Origin: Algibacter pectinivorans
Lineage (GTDB): Bacteria; Bacteroidota; Bacteroidia; Flavobacteriales; Flavobacteriaceae
Direction: 5' to 3'
Assembly: GCF_900112595.1 (NCBI RefSeq)
Contig: NZ_FOMI01000002.1
Coordinates: 140,690-204,689, forward strand
Length of the DNA: 64,000 nt
The notes under the pieces were generated by a model. It was not told the origin of the DNA. It was given only the letters and a program-made list of their open reading frames with translations, and did not search any database. Each line of letters starts with the position of its first letter. The stretch's first letter is position 1. Made by a program: the position numbers and the translations under genes. This document shows positions 51,174 through 60,509 of the stretch, in pieces.

Positions 51174-52535
51174 TTAAGATATTGGTTCGCTTTCTGGATT
51201 TAAATTCTTGATAATTTCTCCATTTAAAAAATAAGCTGTTACTATTGTAGCTAATACATCGGAAATTGGAAAAGCTATCCACACACCTAATTCGCCATAA
51301 AACATAGGTAAGATAAAAATTAGTGGAATAAAGAAGAAACCTTGTCTTAATAAAGTTAGCAATAAGGCTTGTTTTGCTTTACCAATAGCCTGAAAATAAG
51401 CTGCACCAATAAGTTGTAGTGCAATTATTGGTGTAGCCGCAAATACCCATCGCATGGCTGGAGGGGTTTGTAACATGACCTCGGCATTATCTGTAAAAAG
51501 CCGAGTTATAGCTTCGGGAAACACCATTAATAAAATAAAAACTAAAGTGGCTAAACCCGCTGCGTATTTAATGGCGGTATAAATACTTTCTTTAACTCTG
51601 GCATATTTAAACGCACCATAATTAAACCCTGCAATGGGTAAAAACCCTTGTGTAATGCCATAAACCGGAAACAAGGCAAACATTAACATACGCCCTACAA
51701 TGGCATACGCGGTAACCGATGTTTCGCCACCAAGGTTGAACAAAATATTGTTCATAAACAAGTACGTAATACTCACTACGGCTTGTCTTGCTAAGGTTAC
51801 AAAACCTAATGATGCGATTTCTAAAACGATTGGTTTTTGGAGTCCGAAATGGTGTTTTTTAATTTTTAACTCGGAGTTTTTAGATAAGAAAAACCAAAAA
51901 ATAAAAGCAAAACAAAATACATAAGCTAAGGTAGTTGCCCAAGCAGCTCCTGCCATTCCTAAATCTAAAAGGTTTATAAATATATAATCTAAAAGCAGGT
52001 TGCTCACCGATGGAATCATCATGGCATACATGGCAAATTTTGGTTTTCCTTCTGCTCGAATTACCGTATTTCCCATCATGGATAGTGCTAAAAAGGGCAC
52101 GCCATAGAGCACAATAGTATAATATATTTTGGCGGGCTCTAAAATATTGCCTTTTCCGCCAAAAGCAGGTAAAATACCATCTATAAACCACAACCCTGCA
52201 ATAACCATAGAAATGGTTAACACTAGGGTTAATGTAATTTGATTACCAAAAGTTTTTAACGCTTTATCTGGATTGTTAGCACCTAAAGCTCTAGAGATTA
52301 TTGAAGAACCACCGACACCGATAGACATACCTAAGGCTGCAATAAAAAAAGAAACTGGCAACACCACGTTAATAGCCGCAATAGCTGTTGAGCCTATCCA
52401 TTGCCCAACAAAAATAGTGTCTACTAAAATGTTTAGAGACATGACTAAAATACCAATAGATGCAGGAATGGCTTGCTTAACTAAAAGTTTGCTTATGGGT
52501 AAAGTTCCTAAATCTTGTGATGCTGTTTTAGCCAT
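51174..52535 (-). CDS. MATE-family efflux transporter
   Basis: A 453-residue membrane protein with twelve predicted helices in two halves. The first half has SKLLVKQAIPASIGILVMSLN and GVGGSSIISRALGANN, the second PVYGITQGFLPIAGFNYGAF, which are MATE hallmarks. These export drugs or metabolites using Na+ or H+. Its ATG overlaps the hemH stop by one base (TAATG), so it is coupled to hemH, though a transport role in heme synthesis is only a possibility. Confidence 0.92.
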   Translation of the reverse strand: MAKTASQDLGTLPISKLLVKQAIPASIGILVMSLNILVDTIFVGQWIGSTAIAAINVVLPVSFFIAALGMSIGVGGSSIISRALGANNPDKALKTFGNQITLTLVLTISMVIAGLWFIDGILPAFGGKGNILEPAKIYYTIVLYGVPFLALSMMGNTVIRAEGKPKFAMYAMMIPSVSNLLLDYIFINLLDLGMAGAAWATTLAYVFCFAFIFWFFLSKNSELKIKKHHFGLQKPIVLEIASLGFVTLARQAVVSITYLFMNNILFNLGGETSVTAYAIVGRMLMFALFPVYGITQGFLPIAGFNYGAFKYARVKESIYTAIKYAAGLATLVFILLMVFPEAITRLFTDNAEVMLQTPPAMRWVFAATPIIALQLIGAAYFQAIGKAKQALLLTLLRQGFFFIPLIFILPMFYGELGVWIAFPISDVLATIVTAYFLNGEIIKNLNPESEPIS

Positions 52536-53575
52536 TAAACGGTTAGCGATTTTTTAACAGGCGTCCATTCTTCAGCGATATTAGCAATAACCTGAGCAAA
52601 ATCTTCACGATCGTTTAAGCAGGGAATAACGGTAAAATCTTTTCCGCCAACCTCATGGAATAACTCTTCGCCCTCCATGGCAATCTCCTCTAAAGTTTCT
52701 AAACAATCGCTAACAAATGCTGGAGTTACAATAGCCATTTTTTTAATACCTGCTTTCCCTAATCGCTCTATGGTACGATCGGTATAAGGTTGCAACCAAG
52801 GATCGAAACCTAGTCTAGATTGAAAAGATGTTGAATATGTGCCATTTTTCATGCCTAATGCTTTAGCCACATTAACCGTGGTAATTTCACATTGGTGTCG
52901 GTAACAAAACTCGTGTTGCTTACTTCCTTTTTTAAAGCAGCATTTACCATCCATTTTACAATTACCATTAGTAATATCACTTTTTCGAATATGGCGTTCT
53001 GGAACCCCATGATAACTAAAAAGGATATGTTCGTAATCTAGACCTTCTAGTTTTTCTGCTATACTTTTTGAAAGTACTTTTATATAATCTTCACGATGAT
53101 AAAAAGCTGGCGTTCGGGTTATTTTTACTCCTGGAAAATGCTCTGAAACCAACTCATCGACCTTAACATCTATAGTTTCGGTTGTGGCCATGGCAAATTG
53201 CGGATATAACGGAATGGTTTTTATTTCTGTACAGCCTTTATCAACTAATTCTTGAAATCCTTTTTTTATGGTCATGCTACCATAACGCATGGCTAATGCA
53301 ACAGGCATTTCTAGTTTTTCTTGAACTTTATCTTGAAGTTTTTCGGATAATACAATTAGTGGAGAACCCTCGTCCCACCATATTTTTTTGTAAGCTGCCG
53401 CCGATTGTTTTGGTCGTGTATTTAAAATAATACCTTTTACTAAAAGGGTTCTTGCCCATAACGGTACATCAATTACACGCTTGTCCATTAAAAACTCACC
53501 TAAATACTTTTTTACATCTTTAGGACTTGGACTATCAGGCGATCCAAGATTTACTAATAAGATTCCTTTTTTCAT
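52535..53575 (-). CDS. hemH: Ferrochelatase HemH
   Basis: From ATG at 53575 (346 residues). The enzyme inserts Fe2+ into protoporphyrin IX, the last step of heme synthesis. Motifs: LLVNLGSPDSPSPKDVKKYL, the catalytic His in LFSYHGVPERHI, and the C-terminal TPAFVSDCLETLEEIAMEG block with its conserved Glu. Four Cys in GNCKMDGKCCFKKG and the nearby CYRHQC are noteworthy and could bind a cluster. A -7 element (minus-strand TATTTTTG at 53580-53587) sits close to the start. Confidence 0.96.
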   Translation of the reverse strand: MKKGILLVNLGSPDSPSPKDVKKYLGEFLMDKRVIDVPLWARTLLVKGIILNTRPKQSAAAYKKIWWDEGSPLIVLSEKLQDKVQEKLEMPVALAMRYGSMTIKKGFQELVDKGCTEIKTIPLYPQFAMATTETIDVKVDELVSEHFPGVKITRTPAFYHREDYIKVLSKSIAEKLEGLDYEHILFSYHGVPERHIRKSDITNGNCKMDGKCCFKKGSKQHEFCYRHQCEITTVNVAKALGMKNGTYSTSFQSRLGFDPWLQPYTDRTIERLGKAGIKKMAIVTPAFVSDCLETLEEIAMEGEELFHEVGGKDFTVIPCLNDREDFAQVIANIAEEWTPVKKSLTV

Positions 53576-53579
53576 ATTG

Positions 53580-53587
53580 CAAAAATA
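53580..53587 (-). promoter_or_regulatory. -7 promoter-like element of hemH
   Basis: Minus-strand TATTTTTG, only 5 bases before the ATG at 53575; transcripts would have a very short leader or none. Confidence 0.4.
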
Positions 53588-53682
53588 CGATAGAAATAGC
53601 AATGAAAATGTATAGTATAAAATATTTTAACTGTTATACTATAAGTAAAAATTATAAATCCTAACTTTAGTATTACAAAATC

Positions 53683-53832
53683 TTATTTATCGTTCTGATG
53701 ATATAACTTTGGGCGTTCCTCGTTATAATCTAAATCTTGAAAAATACCGCAAGACACATTTGTTCTTGCTAAAGATTTAGTAATTTCCATGTGCTTGGAT
53801 AGCGCTTCAATTTCTGGACTTAGGTATTTCAT
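53683..53832 (-). CDS. Small hypothetical protein upstream of hemH
   Basis: A 49-residue product starting MKYLSPEIEALSKHMEITKS and ending YNEERPKLYHQNDK, no signal or membrane segment, one Cys (VSCGIFQDL). The frame has coding-like composition and stands alone between hemH and the AraC gene on the same strand. I do not recognise a family. Confidence 0.55.
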   Translation of the reverse strand: MKYLSPEIEALSKHMEITKSLARTNVSCGIFQDLDYNEERPKLYHQNDK

Positions 53833-53894
53833 AGTATTAAGGGCATTTGTTTTTATCTTAGTCTAAGATAAGAGAAAAAGCTTACAATAAAAAA

Positions 53895-54800
53895 TCACCC
53901 CAATGACATCACGTATTTTTTAGGTGTTGTTCCATACTTCTTTTTAAATGCAGCAATAAAGTGACTAGATGTACTATAACCCACCTTAAGCCCAACTTCG
54001 TTTACATTATCGTTTCCAGCTTCCAATAATTTTCGTGCTACTTCCATTTTATAATCTAATAAAAAACTAAAAACCGAGTCGCCATATATTTGTTTAAAAC
54101 CTTCCTTTAGCTTTTTAAGACTCAAACCTATTTCATCTGCTAGTTCCTGCAAACTTGGTGGTTCTGCCATACGAGAAATAACAATTTCTTTGGCTTTTCT
54201 AATTTTTATAACATTGGTTTCGTCTACTAAAAACGGGCATTGCTCAACATCGGCATCTTCGCTTCTATTAAAATATAAACTTAACAGCTCGTATGCCTTT
54301 CCTTTAAAATATAATGATTTTATAGACTGGTTAAGATTGTAATTTATGAGCTGATTTAACACTATAGCCATAGAGGGCGAAATCACACCATCTTTATAGT
54401 ACTTTTTATCCTTATTATCATCACTTAAAAAAGTAATATAATCGGCTTCTTGCGAAAATAAGCCATGAAATTTCTTAATAGAAATTAATATAGAAACCAT
54501 CCATGAATTAGCATTTAACTCCAAATGAATTGGAAGATCGCGTTGTGGGTTGTATAACAGCAAAGAGTTTTCTTCAAGAATATTTAAGCGATAGCGCCCT
54601 TCGTTAAATACAAACTGACTTGAGCCTTTTACACAAAAGTGAAATTGAATATACTCGCTATCTATTTCTTTAGCAAGAGATTGCGTTTGGCTATTATCAT
54701 TTTTATATGTTAATACCAAAACACCATCATCAACCGTGGTTTCGTTAAAAGTACTTTTAGCGACACTTTTATCGTTATTTATTTCTTGATTCATATTCAT
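53895..54800 (-). CDS. AraC-family regulator near hemA
   Basis: A 301-residue AraC-type regulator with N-terminal cupin-like region (FHFCVKGSSQFVFNEGRYRL) and two C-terminal helix-turn-helix motifs: PSLQELADEIGLSLKKLKEGF and NVNEVGLKVGYSTSSHFIAAFKKKYGTTPKKY. It is divergent from hemA with 183 bases between, so it may regulate heme genes; the signal is unknown. ATG at 54800; a second Met codon two residues later would serve equally. Confidence 0.92.
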   Translation of the reverse strand: MNMNQEINNDKSVAKSTFNETTVDDGVLVLTYKNDNSQTQSLAKEIDSEYIQFHFCVKGSSQFVFNEGRYRLNILEENSLLLYNPQRDLPIHLELNANSWMVSILISIKKFHGLFSQEADYITFLSDDNKDKKYYKDGVISPSMAIVLNQLINYNLNQSIKSLYFKGKAYELLSLYFNRSEDADVEQCPFLVDETNVIKIRKAKEIVISRMAEPPSLQELADEIGLSLKKLKEGFKQIYGDSVFSFLLDYKMEVARKLLEAGNDNVNEVGLKVGYSTSSHFIAAFKKKYGTTPKKYVMSLG

Positions 54801-54953
54801 TTTATTTAGATTGATTCTAAATTAAAGAGCAAAAACACCCCTGTTTCACTACAAAAATATGATATTTATCATGTTTTACTAAAAAACAACGTTAAAAAAC
54901 CACAATCGATACTAAAAGTTCTTTAAGCGTTACTTTTTAACAATACATCGCTA

Positions 54954-54961
54954 TATTTTTG
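54954..54961 (+). promoter_or_regulatory. -7 promoter element of hemA
   Basis: TATTTTTG, 23 bases before the ATG at 54984, matches TAnnTTTG. Confidence 0.6.
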
Positions 54962-54983
54962 CTTCACATTTTCAGGTACAGCA

Positions 54984-56246
54984 ATGCAGAAATATAATAT
55001 AAGTAAAAGTAGCTCCTTTTATGCTATTGGTTTAAGTTACAAAAAAGCCGATGCAGATATAAGAGGTCATTTTAGTTTAGACGAAGACTCTAAGCTTTCA
55101 TTGCTTAAACAAGCAAAGGAAAATGGTATTGAAAGTTTAGTAGTTACTTCTACCTGCAACAGAACCGAAATTTACGGTTTTGCGCAACACCCTTTTCAAC
55201 TTATTAAATTGCTTTGCGATAATACGCGTGGTACCGTTGAAGAATTTCAAAATGTCGCTTACGTTTATAAAAATAAAGAAGCCATATCGCACATGTTTCG
55301 CGTAGGTTCTGGTTTGGACAGTCAAATTCTTGGTGACTTCGAAATTATTAGCCAGTTAAAAATTAGCGCAAAATTATCTAGAAAACACGGTTTACTAAAC
55401 CATTTTACAGAGCGCTTAGTTAATGCTGTAATACAAGCCAGCAAACGTATTAAAACAGAAACCGCTATATCATCGGGTGCAACCTCGGTATCTTTTGCCT
55501 CTGTGCAATATATTTTTAAAAATGTTGAAAATGTTTCAGAAAAAAACATTCTATTATTCGGAACAGGAAAAATAGGAAGAAACACTTGCGAAAACTTAGT
55601 AAAACACACCAAAAACGAGCACATTACTTTAATAAACAGAACTAAGGACAAGGCAGAACAAGTTGCCGGAAAATTTAATTTGTTAGTTAAAGATTATGCC
55701 AACTTACAAGAAGAAGTAAGCTCGTCTGATATTTTAATAGTAGCCACCGGTGCACAACGCCCTACTATTGATAAACACATTATACAAACAAAAAAACCGC
55801 TTTTAATTTTAGATTTATCTATTCCAAAGAATGTTAACGAAAACGTTCAAGAATTAGATAATGTATCCTTGGTGCATTTAGATCATTTATCTCAAATTAC
55901 CGATGAAACTTTAGAAGCTAGAAAGGCACATATTCCTTCAGCGGAAGCGATTATAGAAGAAGTTAAAGCAGAATTTAATGGCTGGTTAGAAACTAGAAAA
56001 TTTGCACCTACCATTAAAGCTTTAAAACATAAATTATCAGATTTCGCAAGTGCAGAATTAAATACACAACGCAAAAAAAATGCTGATTTTAATGAAGCGC
56101 AAGCCGAATTAATTAGCAATAATATCATTCAAAAAATCACCAATCATTTTGCACATCATTTAAAAGATGATGATGTCTCTACTGATGAAAGCCTGGAACT
56201 TATTAAAAAAGTATTCCAATTAGAACCGTCTACAAAAAATGTCTAA
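54984..56246 (+). CDS. hemA: Glutamyl-tRNA reductase HemA
   Basis: A 420-residue enzyme making glutamate-1-semialdehyde from glutamyl-tRNA. Seen: VVTSTCNRTEIYGF with the catalytic Cys (about residue 56), SGLDSQILGDFEIISQLK, the Rossmann NADPH block NILLFGTGKIGRNTCENL, and the C-terminal dimerisation helix. It opens the main heme operon and overlaps the next gene by 8 bases. The start ATG gives the expected N-terminal FYAIGLSYKKADADIR. Confidence 0.97.
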   Translation: MQKYNISKSSSFYAIGLSYKKADADIRGHFSLDEDSKLSLLKQAKENGIESLVVTSTCNRTEIYGFAQHPFQLIKLLCDNTRGTVEEFQNVAYVYKNKEAISHMFRVGSGLDSQILGDFEIISQLKISAKLSRKHGLLNHFTERLVNAVIQASKRIKTETAISSGATSVSFASVQYIFKNVENVSEKNILLFGTGKIGRNTCENLVKHTKNEHITLINRTKDKAEQVAGKFNLLVKDYANLQEEVSSSDILIVATGAQRPTIDKHIIQTKKPLLILDLSIPKNVNENVQELDNVSLVHLDHLSQITDETLEARKAHIPSAEAIIEEVKAEFNGWLETRKFAPTIKALKHKLSDFASAELNTQRKKNADFNEAQAELISNNIIQKITNHFAHHLKDDDVSTDESLELIKKVFQLEPSTKNV

Positions 56247-57813
56247 AACCATAAGAATTGGTACTCGCGATAGTGAATTAGCACTATGGCAAGCCAACAT
56301 TGTTAAAAAATTACTTGAAGAAGCTGGCCATAAAACCGAACTCGTACCTGTAAAATCTACAGGCGATTTAGTTTTAGACAAACCCCTTTACGAGCTTGGA
56401 ATTACTGGTATTTTTACAAGAACACTAGATATCGCTATGTTAAACCACGACATCGATATTGCTGTGCATTCTTTAAAAGATGTGCCAACAATTTTACCAA
56501 AAGGCATTATACAAGCTGCTGTTTTAAAACGTGGCAATGTTAACGACACCTTGGTTTTTAAAGACAATGAGGAGTTTTTAGGAGCAAAAGAAGCCGTTAT
56601 TGCTACCGGTAGTTTACGCCGCCGTGCGCAATGGCTAAACCGTTTTCCAACGCACACTATTACCGATTTACGTGGTAATGTAAATTCCCGTTTACAAAAA
56701 TTGGAAGATAACGACTGGAATGGTGCTATTTTTGCCGCTGCAGGTATTGGCAGAATTGGAATACGACCAGAAGAAGCTATTAATTTAGATTGGATGATTC
56801 CTGCTCCTGCACAAGGCGCAATTATGATTACGGCTTTAGATGAGGACGATTTTGTTAAAGAAGCCTGTGCCGCATTAAACCACGAAGAGACCGAAATTTG
56901 CACCACTATAGAGCGCGAATTTCTAAATAAACTAGAAGGTGGCTGTACAGCTCCTATTGGTGCATTAGCATACATTAAAGATGAAGAAATTAACTTTAAA
57001 GGTGTATTGTTAAGTCCAGACGGAACCAAAAGAATAGACGTTACCCGAGTTAAAAAACTAGGCGAACATCATGACATGGCTCAATACTGTGCCGATTTTG
57101 TAATTGAGCGTGGTGGTAAACGCTTAATGGATAACATTAAAAATTCAGACAGAAAAACAAACGTATATTCTACAAAGAGCTTTACCGAAGACCAACGTTT
57201 ACTGTTTCATGAAAAAGTAGTTGCAGAAAGTTCAGATTTTATCAAAATAAGCCTAAATCGTATTGCGCCACGTTTATTAAAAAATGAAATCGAAAACGTA
57301 GTGATTACCAGCAAAAACGCGGTAGAATCTTTAACTACAAACTATTCGGCCATAGAGTTACAATTTAAAAATATTTACTGTGTGGGCCGCAAAACAAAAC
57401 GTTTGGTCGAAAATAAAATAGGTAAGGTTAAGCATACCGAAAAGAATGCAAAAAAACTTGCCGAATATTTAGTAGATTATATTGAAGGTACCGAGGTAAC
57501 TTACTTCTGTAGCGATTTAAGGTTAGACGATTTACCTAATATTCTTGAAGAAAACAACATTAAAGTTAACGAAATAGAAGCGTATCAAACCAAATACGAT
57601 GGTGTAAAAGTTAACGACTTGGTAGAATCTGCTATGTTTTACAGTCCATCAACCGTTGAAAGTTTTGTTAAAGCTAATAATATAGAGGTTATTGCATTTT
57701 GTATTGGCGAAACCACAGCCAAAGAGGCTAAAAAACATTTTAAAGATGTTAGGGTTGCCAAAGTACCAACTGTAGAAAGTGTAATTGAATTAGTAAACGA
57801 ACATTATATATAA
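56239..57813 (+). CDS. hemC: HemC-HemD fusion: hydroxymethylbilane synthase / uroporphyrinogen-III synthase
   Basis: A 524-residue two-domain enzyme. Residues 1-300 are porphobilinogen deaminase (IRIGTRDSELALWQANIV, HSLKDVPTILPKG, and the cofactor-binding Cys236 in EGGCTAPIGA). The C-terminal part, about 305-524, matches uroporphyrinogen-III synthase: VVITSKNAVESL, FYSPSTVESFV, FCIGETTAKEA and VPTVESVIELV. The fusion catalyses two consecutive steps and explains why no separate hemD is seen. It overlaps hemA and is followed by a large inverted repeat before hemE. Confidence 0.93.
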   Translation: MSKTIRIGTRDSELALWQANIVKKLLEEAGHKTELVPVKSTGDLVLDKPLYELGITGIFTRTLDIAMLNHDIDIAVHSLKDVPTILPKGIIQAAVLKRGNVNDTLVFKDNEEFLGAKEAVIATGSLRRRAQWLNRFPTHTITDLRGNVNSRLQKLEDNDWNGAIFAAAGIGRIGIRPEEAINLDWMIPAPAQGAIMITALDEDDFVKEACAALNHEETEICTTIEREFLNKLEGGCTAPIGALAYIKDEEINFKGVLLSPDGTKRIDVTRVKKLGEHHDMAQYCADFVIERGGKRLMDNIKNSDRKTNVYSTKSFTEDQRLLFHEKVVAESSDFIKISLNRIAPRLLKNEIENVVITSKNAVESLTTNYSAIELQFKNIYCVGRKTKRLVENKIGKVKHTEKNAKKLAEYLVDYIEGTEVTYFCSDLRLDDLPNILEENNIKVNEIEAYQTKYDGVKVNDLVESAMFYSPSTVESFVKANNIEVIAFCIGETTAKEAKKHFKDVRVAKVPTVESVIELVNEHYI

Positions 57814-57815
57814 TG

Positions 57816-57895
57816 GTTACTAGTTGTTGGTTGTTGGTTAGTAGTCTTACCACAAACCTAAAACAACTAATAACCAACAACCAACAACTAGTAAC
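57816..57895. repeat. Perfect 25-bp inverted repeat between hemCD and hemE
   Basis: Arms at 57816-57840 (GTTACTAGTTGTTGGTTGTT then GGTTA) and 57871-57895 are exact reverse complements with a 30-base loop. A third partial copy of AACAACTAG(T/C)AAC follows at 57897-57909, directly ahead of the hemE ATG. No T tract follows, so this is not an ordinary terminator. Confidence 0.85.
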
Positions 57896-57910
57896 GAACA
57901 ACTAGCAACC

Positions 57911-58936
57911 ATGTTAAAAAACGATTTATTTTTACGAGCATTAAAAGGAGAAACAGTTAATCGTCCACCCGTATGGATGATGCGTCAAGCAGGTCGTTAC
58001 CTTCCAGAATTCATGGAAATAAAGGCTAAATACGATTTCTTTACACGTTGCCAAACGCCAGAGTTAGCAAGCGAAATTACAGTACAACCTATCCGTCGTT
58101 ACGGCATGGATGCTGCCATTTTATTCAGCGATATTTTGGTAATACCTCAAGCCATGAATATTGAGGTACAAATGAAACCAAATTTTGGTCCGTATTTACC
58201 AAACCCTATTCGCTCTCAAAAAGATGTCGATAATGTTATTGTTCCAGATGTAACCGTAGCTCTAGATTACGTTTACCAAGCCATAAAAGCAACCAAAGAA
58301 AAACTTAACGACGAAATTCCGTTAATAGGTTTTGCAGGCTCACCATGGACCATTTTATGCTACTGCGTACAAGGTCAAGGCAGCAAAAATTTCGATAAAG
58401 CCAAAGAGTTTTGCTTTACAAACCCAATTGCAGCACACCAATTATTACAAAAAATTACAGATACAACTATAGCTTACCTTAAAGAAAAAGTAAAAGCAGG
58501 ATGTAACGCTGTGCAAGTATTCGATTCTTGGGGCGGTATGCTGTCACCAGTCGATTATCAAGAATTCTCATGGCAATATATCCAACAAATTATCGATGCC
58601 CTAAAAGACGATGCTCCGGTAATCGCCTTTGGAAAAGGCTGTTGGTTCGCACTTGGCGAAATGGCCAAATCTGGTGCATCTGCCTTGGGAGTAGACTGGA
58701 CCTGTTCTGCGCGTAATGCACGTTATTTAACCGGTGGAAACATTACATTACAAGGTAATTTCGACCCAACACGTTTATTTTCTCCACCAGCAGAAATTAA
58801 AAAACAAGTACACCAAATGATAACCGATTTTGGTAAAGATAAATACATTGTAAACCTTGGCCATGGTATTTTACCAAACATTCCGTTGGATAATGCCAAA
58901 GCGTTTATCGATGCCGTAAAAGAATACGGAAACTAA
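57911..58936 (+). CDS. hemE: Uroporphyrinogen decarboxylase HemE
   Basis: A 341-residue enzyme that makes coproporphyrinogen III. N-terminal [17 protein letters not shown] carries the substrate-binding Arg pair, [12 protein letters not shown] the catalytic Asp, and [31 protein letters not shown] and NLGHGILPN are family motifs. The length is typical. It lies in the heme operon downstream of the inverted repeat; TrkH-like and EI24 genes follow. Confidence 0.97.
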   Translation: MLKNDLFLRALKGETVNRPPVWMMRQAGRYLPEFMEIKAKYDFFTRCQTPELASEITVQPIRRYGMDAAILFSDILVIPQAMNIEVQMKPNFGPYLPNPIRSQKDVDNVIVPDVTVALDYVYQAIKATKEKLNDEIPLIGFAGSPWTILCYCVQGQGSKNFDKAKEFCFTNPIAAHQLLQKITDTTIAYLKEKVKAGCNAVQVFDSWGGMLSPVDYQEFSWQYIQQIIDALKDDAPVIAFGKGCWFALGEMAKSGASALGVDWTCSARNARYLTGGNITLQGNFDPTRLFSPPAEIKKQVHQMITDFGKDKYIVNLGHGILPNIPLDNAKAFIDAVKEYGN

Positions 58937-58942
58937 AATATT

Positions 58943-59096
58943 TTGGGCGTTACCTACTTTTTATGTAACATTAGGTTTTAAACATCTAATTATCGTTGTA
59001 AAAAAGTAGGTCGGGCTTTCGGCAGTCGCTTTTTTGTGTTGCATATGTGCAACAACACAAAAAGAGCTCCAACAAATGCCTTTATCCCTAACGCAA
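58943..59096. repeat. Dispersed intergenic element, copy vi
   Basis: In inverse orientation to copy v: starts TTGGGCGTTACC, contains GGTCGGGCTTTC (the complement of GAAAGCCCGACC), a hairpin with GTTGCATATGTGCAAC between T- and A-rich arms, ATGCCTTTATCCCTAACGC at the end. It lies between hemE and the potassium transporter gene. Confidence 0.72.
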
Positions 59097-59151
59097 ATGT
59101 TATACATTAAAACCATGATCAGGGCAAATAATTGTGTAAAAACAGATAATC

Positions 59152-60507
59152 ATGCCAAACAAATTTAAACAGTTAACAAAAAAATACAACTTATTAAAAA
59201 AAGGTTGGACACCCCAACAAAACCTATTTTACGGGTTTTTTACATATATACTTCTAGGGTTTATATTATTATGCTTACCCATCTCTCAAAAAGGAGAAGC
59301 TACTATCCTAGACCACCTTTTTATATCCACCTCGGCAGTATCAACAACAGGGTTGGCGACTATTTCTATTTTCGATACTTATAATGTTTTTGGTCAGTTT
59401 GTTATCATGGTATTAATCCAGCTTGGAGGTATTGGTTACTTAACCTTTACCACCTTCATGTTGTTATCTACTACCAGAAAAATGACCCTTTGGCATAAAA
59501 AAATATTATCTACAGAATTTACACTTCCAAAAACTATAAAAATTAAAGACTTTCTAAAATCTGTAATTCTCTTTACACTTATTATGGAGTTTATAGGCGC
59601 CGTCTTGTTCTTTATAGCATTTAATTCAAAGGGTATGCCTATACTTGAAGCACTTTGGTCTTCAATTTTTCATAGTATAAGCACCTTTTGCACCGCAGGT
59701 TTCAGCTTATTTAATAATGGATTTACAGACTATGTAGACAATCATTTTATAAATTTCACCATTTCCATGTTAGCTATTTGTGGGTCATTAGGATTTATAG
59801 TTATAACAGACTTTGGTTTATTAATAAAAGATAAAACACATAAACTAAGTTTCACAACAAAAATAATTTTTTACGGATTTTTAATTCTACTAACGTTTGG
59901 TACATTATTCTTTTACTTTTTTGAGCCTTCAATAATAGAACTACCAGCAGAATCCCGTTTTCTAGCATCATTTTTTCAAACCATGACAGCTATGACAACC
60001 GTTGGTTTTAACACGGTAGATTTTGGAGCGTTTTCTCAAGCCATGATGCTTATTTGCATTTTCTTAATGTACATTGGAGCCTCGCCATCTGGTACAGCTG
60101 GAGGAATAAAAATAACAACCTTAACAGCCGTATTTGCCATTTTAAAAAGTCAACTAAAGGGAAGTAAACACATTACGTTCTTAGGACGCGTTATTCCCTA
60201 CGAACGGTTATATACAGCCATGTCTGCATTTATTTTTTATACCATAATTATCTTACTTGGTACATTCCTAATTACTATTACAAACGACCTTAAATTTGAA
60301 AACATCCTATTTGAAGTAGCTTCTGCTCTCGGAACAGTAGGAATTAGCACAGGCATAACAGCCGAAATAAATACATTTGGACAAATTGTTATTATCTTTC
60401 TCATGTTTATTGGCCGCTTAGGTGTACTTACCTTTGGTTTAGCACTTTGGTCTAGAAACTTAAAAAACGACAAAGAACCCGCTTTAGTAGATGATATAGC
60501 AGTTTAG
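59152..60507 (+). CDS. TrkH/KtrB-type potassium transporter subunit
   Basis: A 451-residue membrane protein with the four selectivity-filter repeats of the TrkH/Ktr family: SAVSTTGLATIS, HSISTFCTAGFSL, TAMTTVGFNTVDF and SALGTVGISTGIT. MSxxMP-like helices surround each. The protein is a K+ (or Na+) channel-like transporter working with a cytosolic TrkA/KtrA subunit, which is not in the window. Length is closer to KtrB than to TrkH. Confidence 0.92.
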   Translation: MPNKFKQLTKKYNLLKKGWTPQQNLFYGFFTYILLGFILLCLPISQKGEATILDHLFISTSAVSTTGLATISIFDTYNVFGQFVIMVLIQLGGIGYLTFTTFMLLSTTRKMTLWHKKILSTEFTLPKTIKIKDFLKSVILFTLIMEFIGAVLFFIAFNSKGMPILEALWSSIFHSISTFCTAGFSLFNNGFTDYVDNHFINFTISMLAICGSLGFIVITDFGLLIKDKTHKLSFTTKIIFYGFLILLTFGTLFFYFFEPSIIELPAESRFLASFFQTMTAMTTVGFNTVDFGAFSQAMMLICIFLMYIGASPSGTAGGIKITTLTAVFAILKSQLKGSKHITFLGRVIPYERLYTAMSAFIFYTIIILLGTFLITITNDLKFENILFEVASALGTVGISTGITAEINTFGQIVIIFLMFIGRLGVLTFGLALWSRNLKNDKEPALVDDIAV

Positions 60508-60509
60508 TT

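Noticed and set aside
52900-53020. Frameshift in hemH around the Cys-rich insertion
   Set aside because: The frame is continuous and both flanks match ferrochelatase; the Cys-rich loop is part of the protein.
56388-57029. 213-codon frame on the minus strand inside hemCD
   Set aside because: Fully antisense to the well-supported HemC domain, Ser/Ile-rich without known motifs; shadow frame.
57816-57909. CRISPR-like look of the repeated AACAACCAAC units
   Set aside because: Units are too short, have no regular spacers and no cas genes are near; it is one large inverted repeat.
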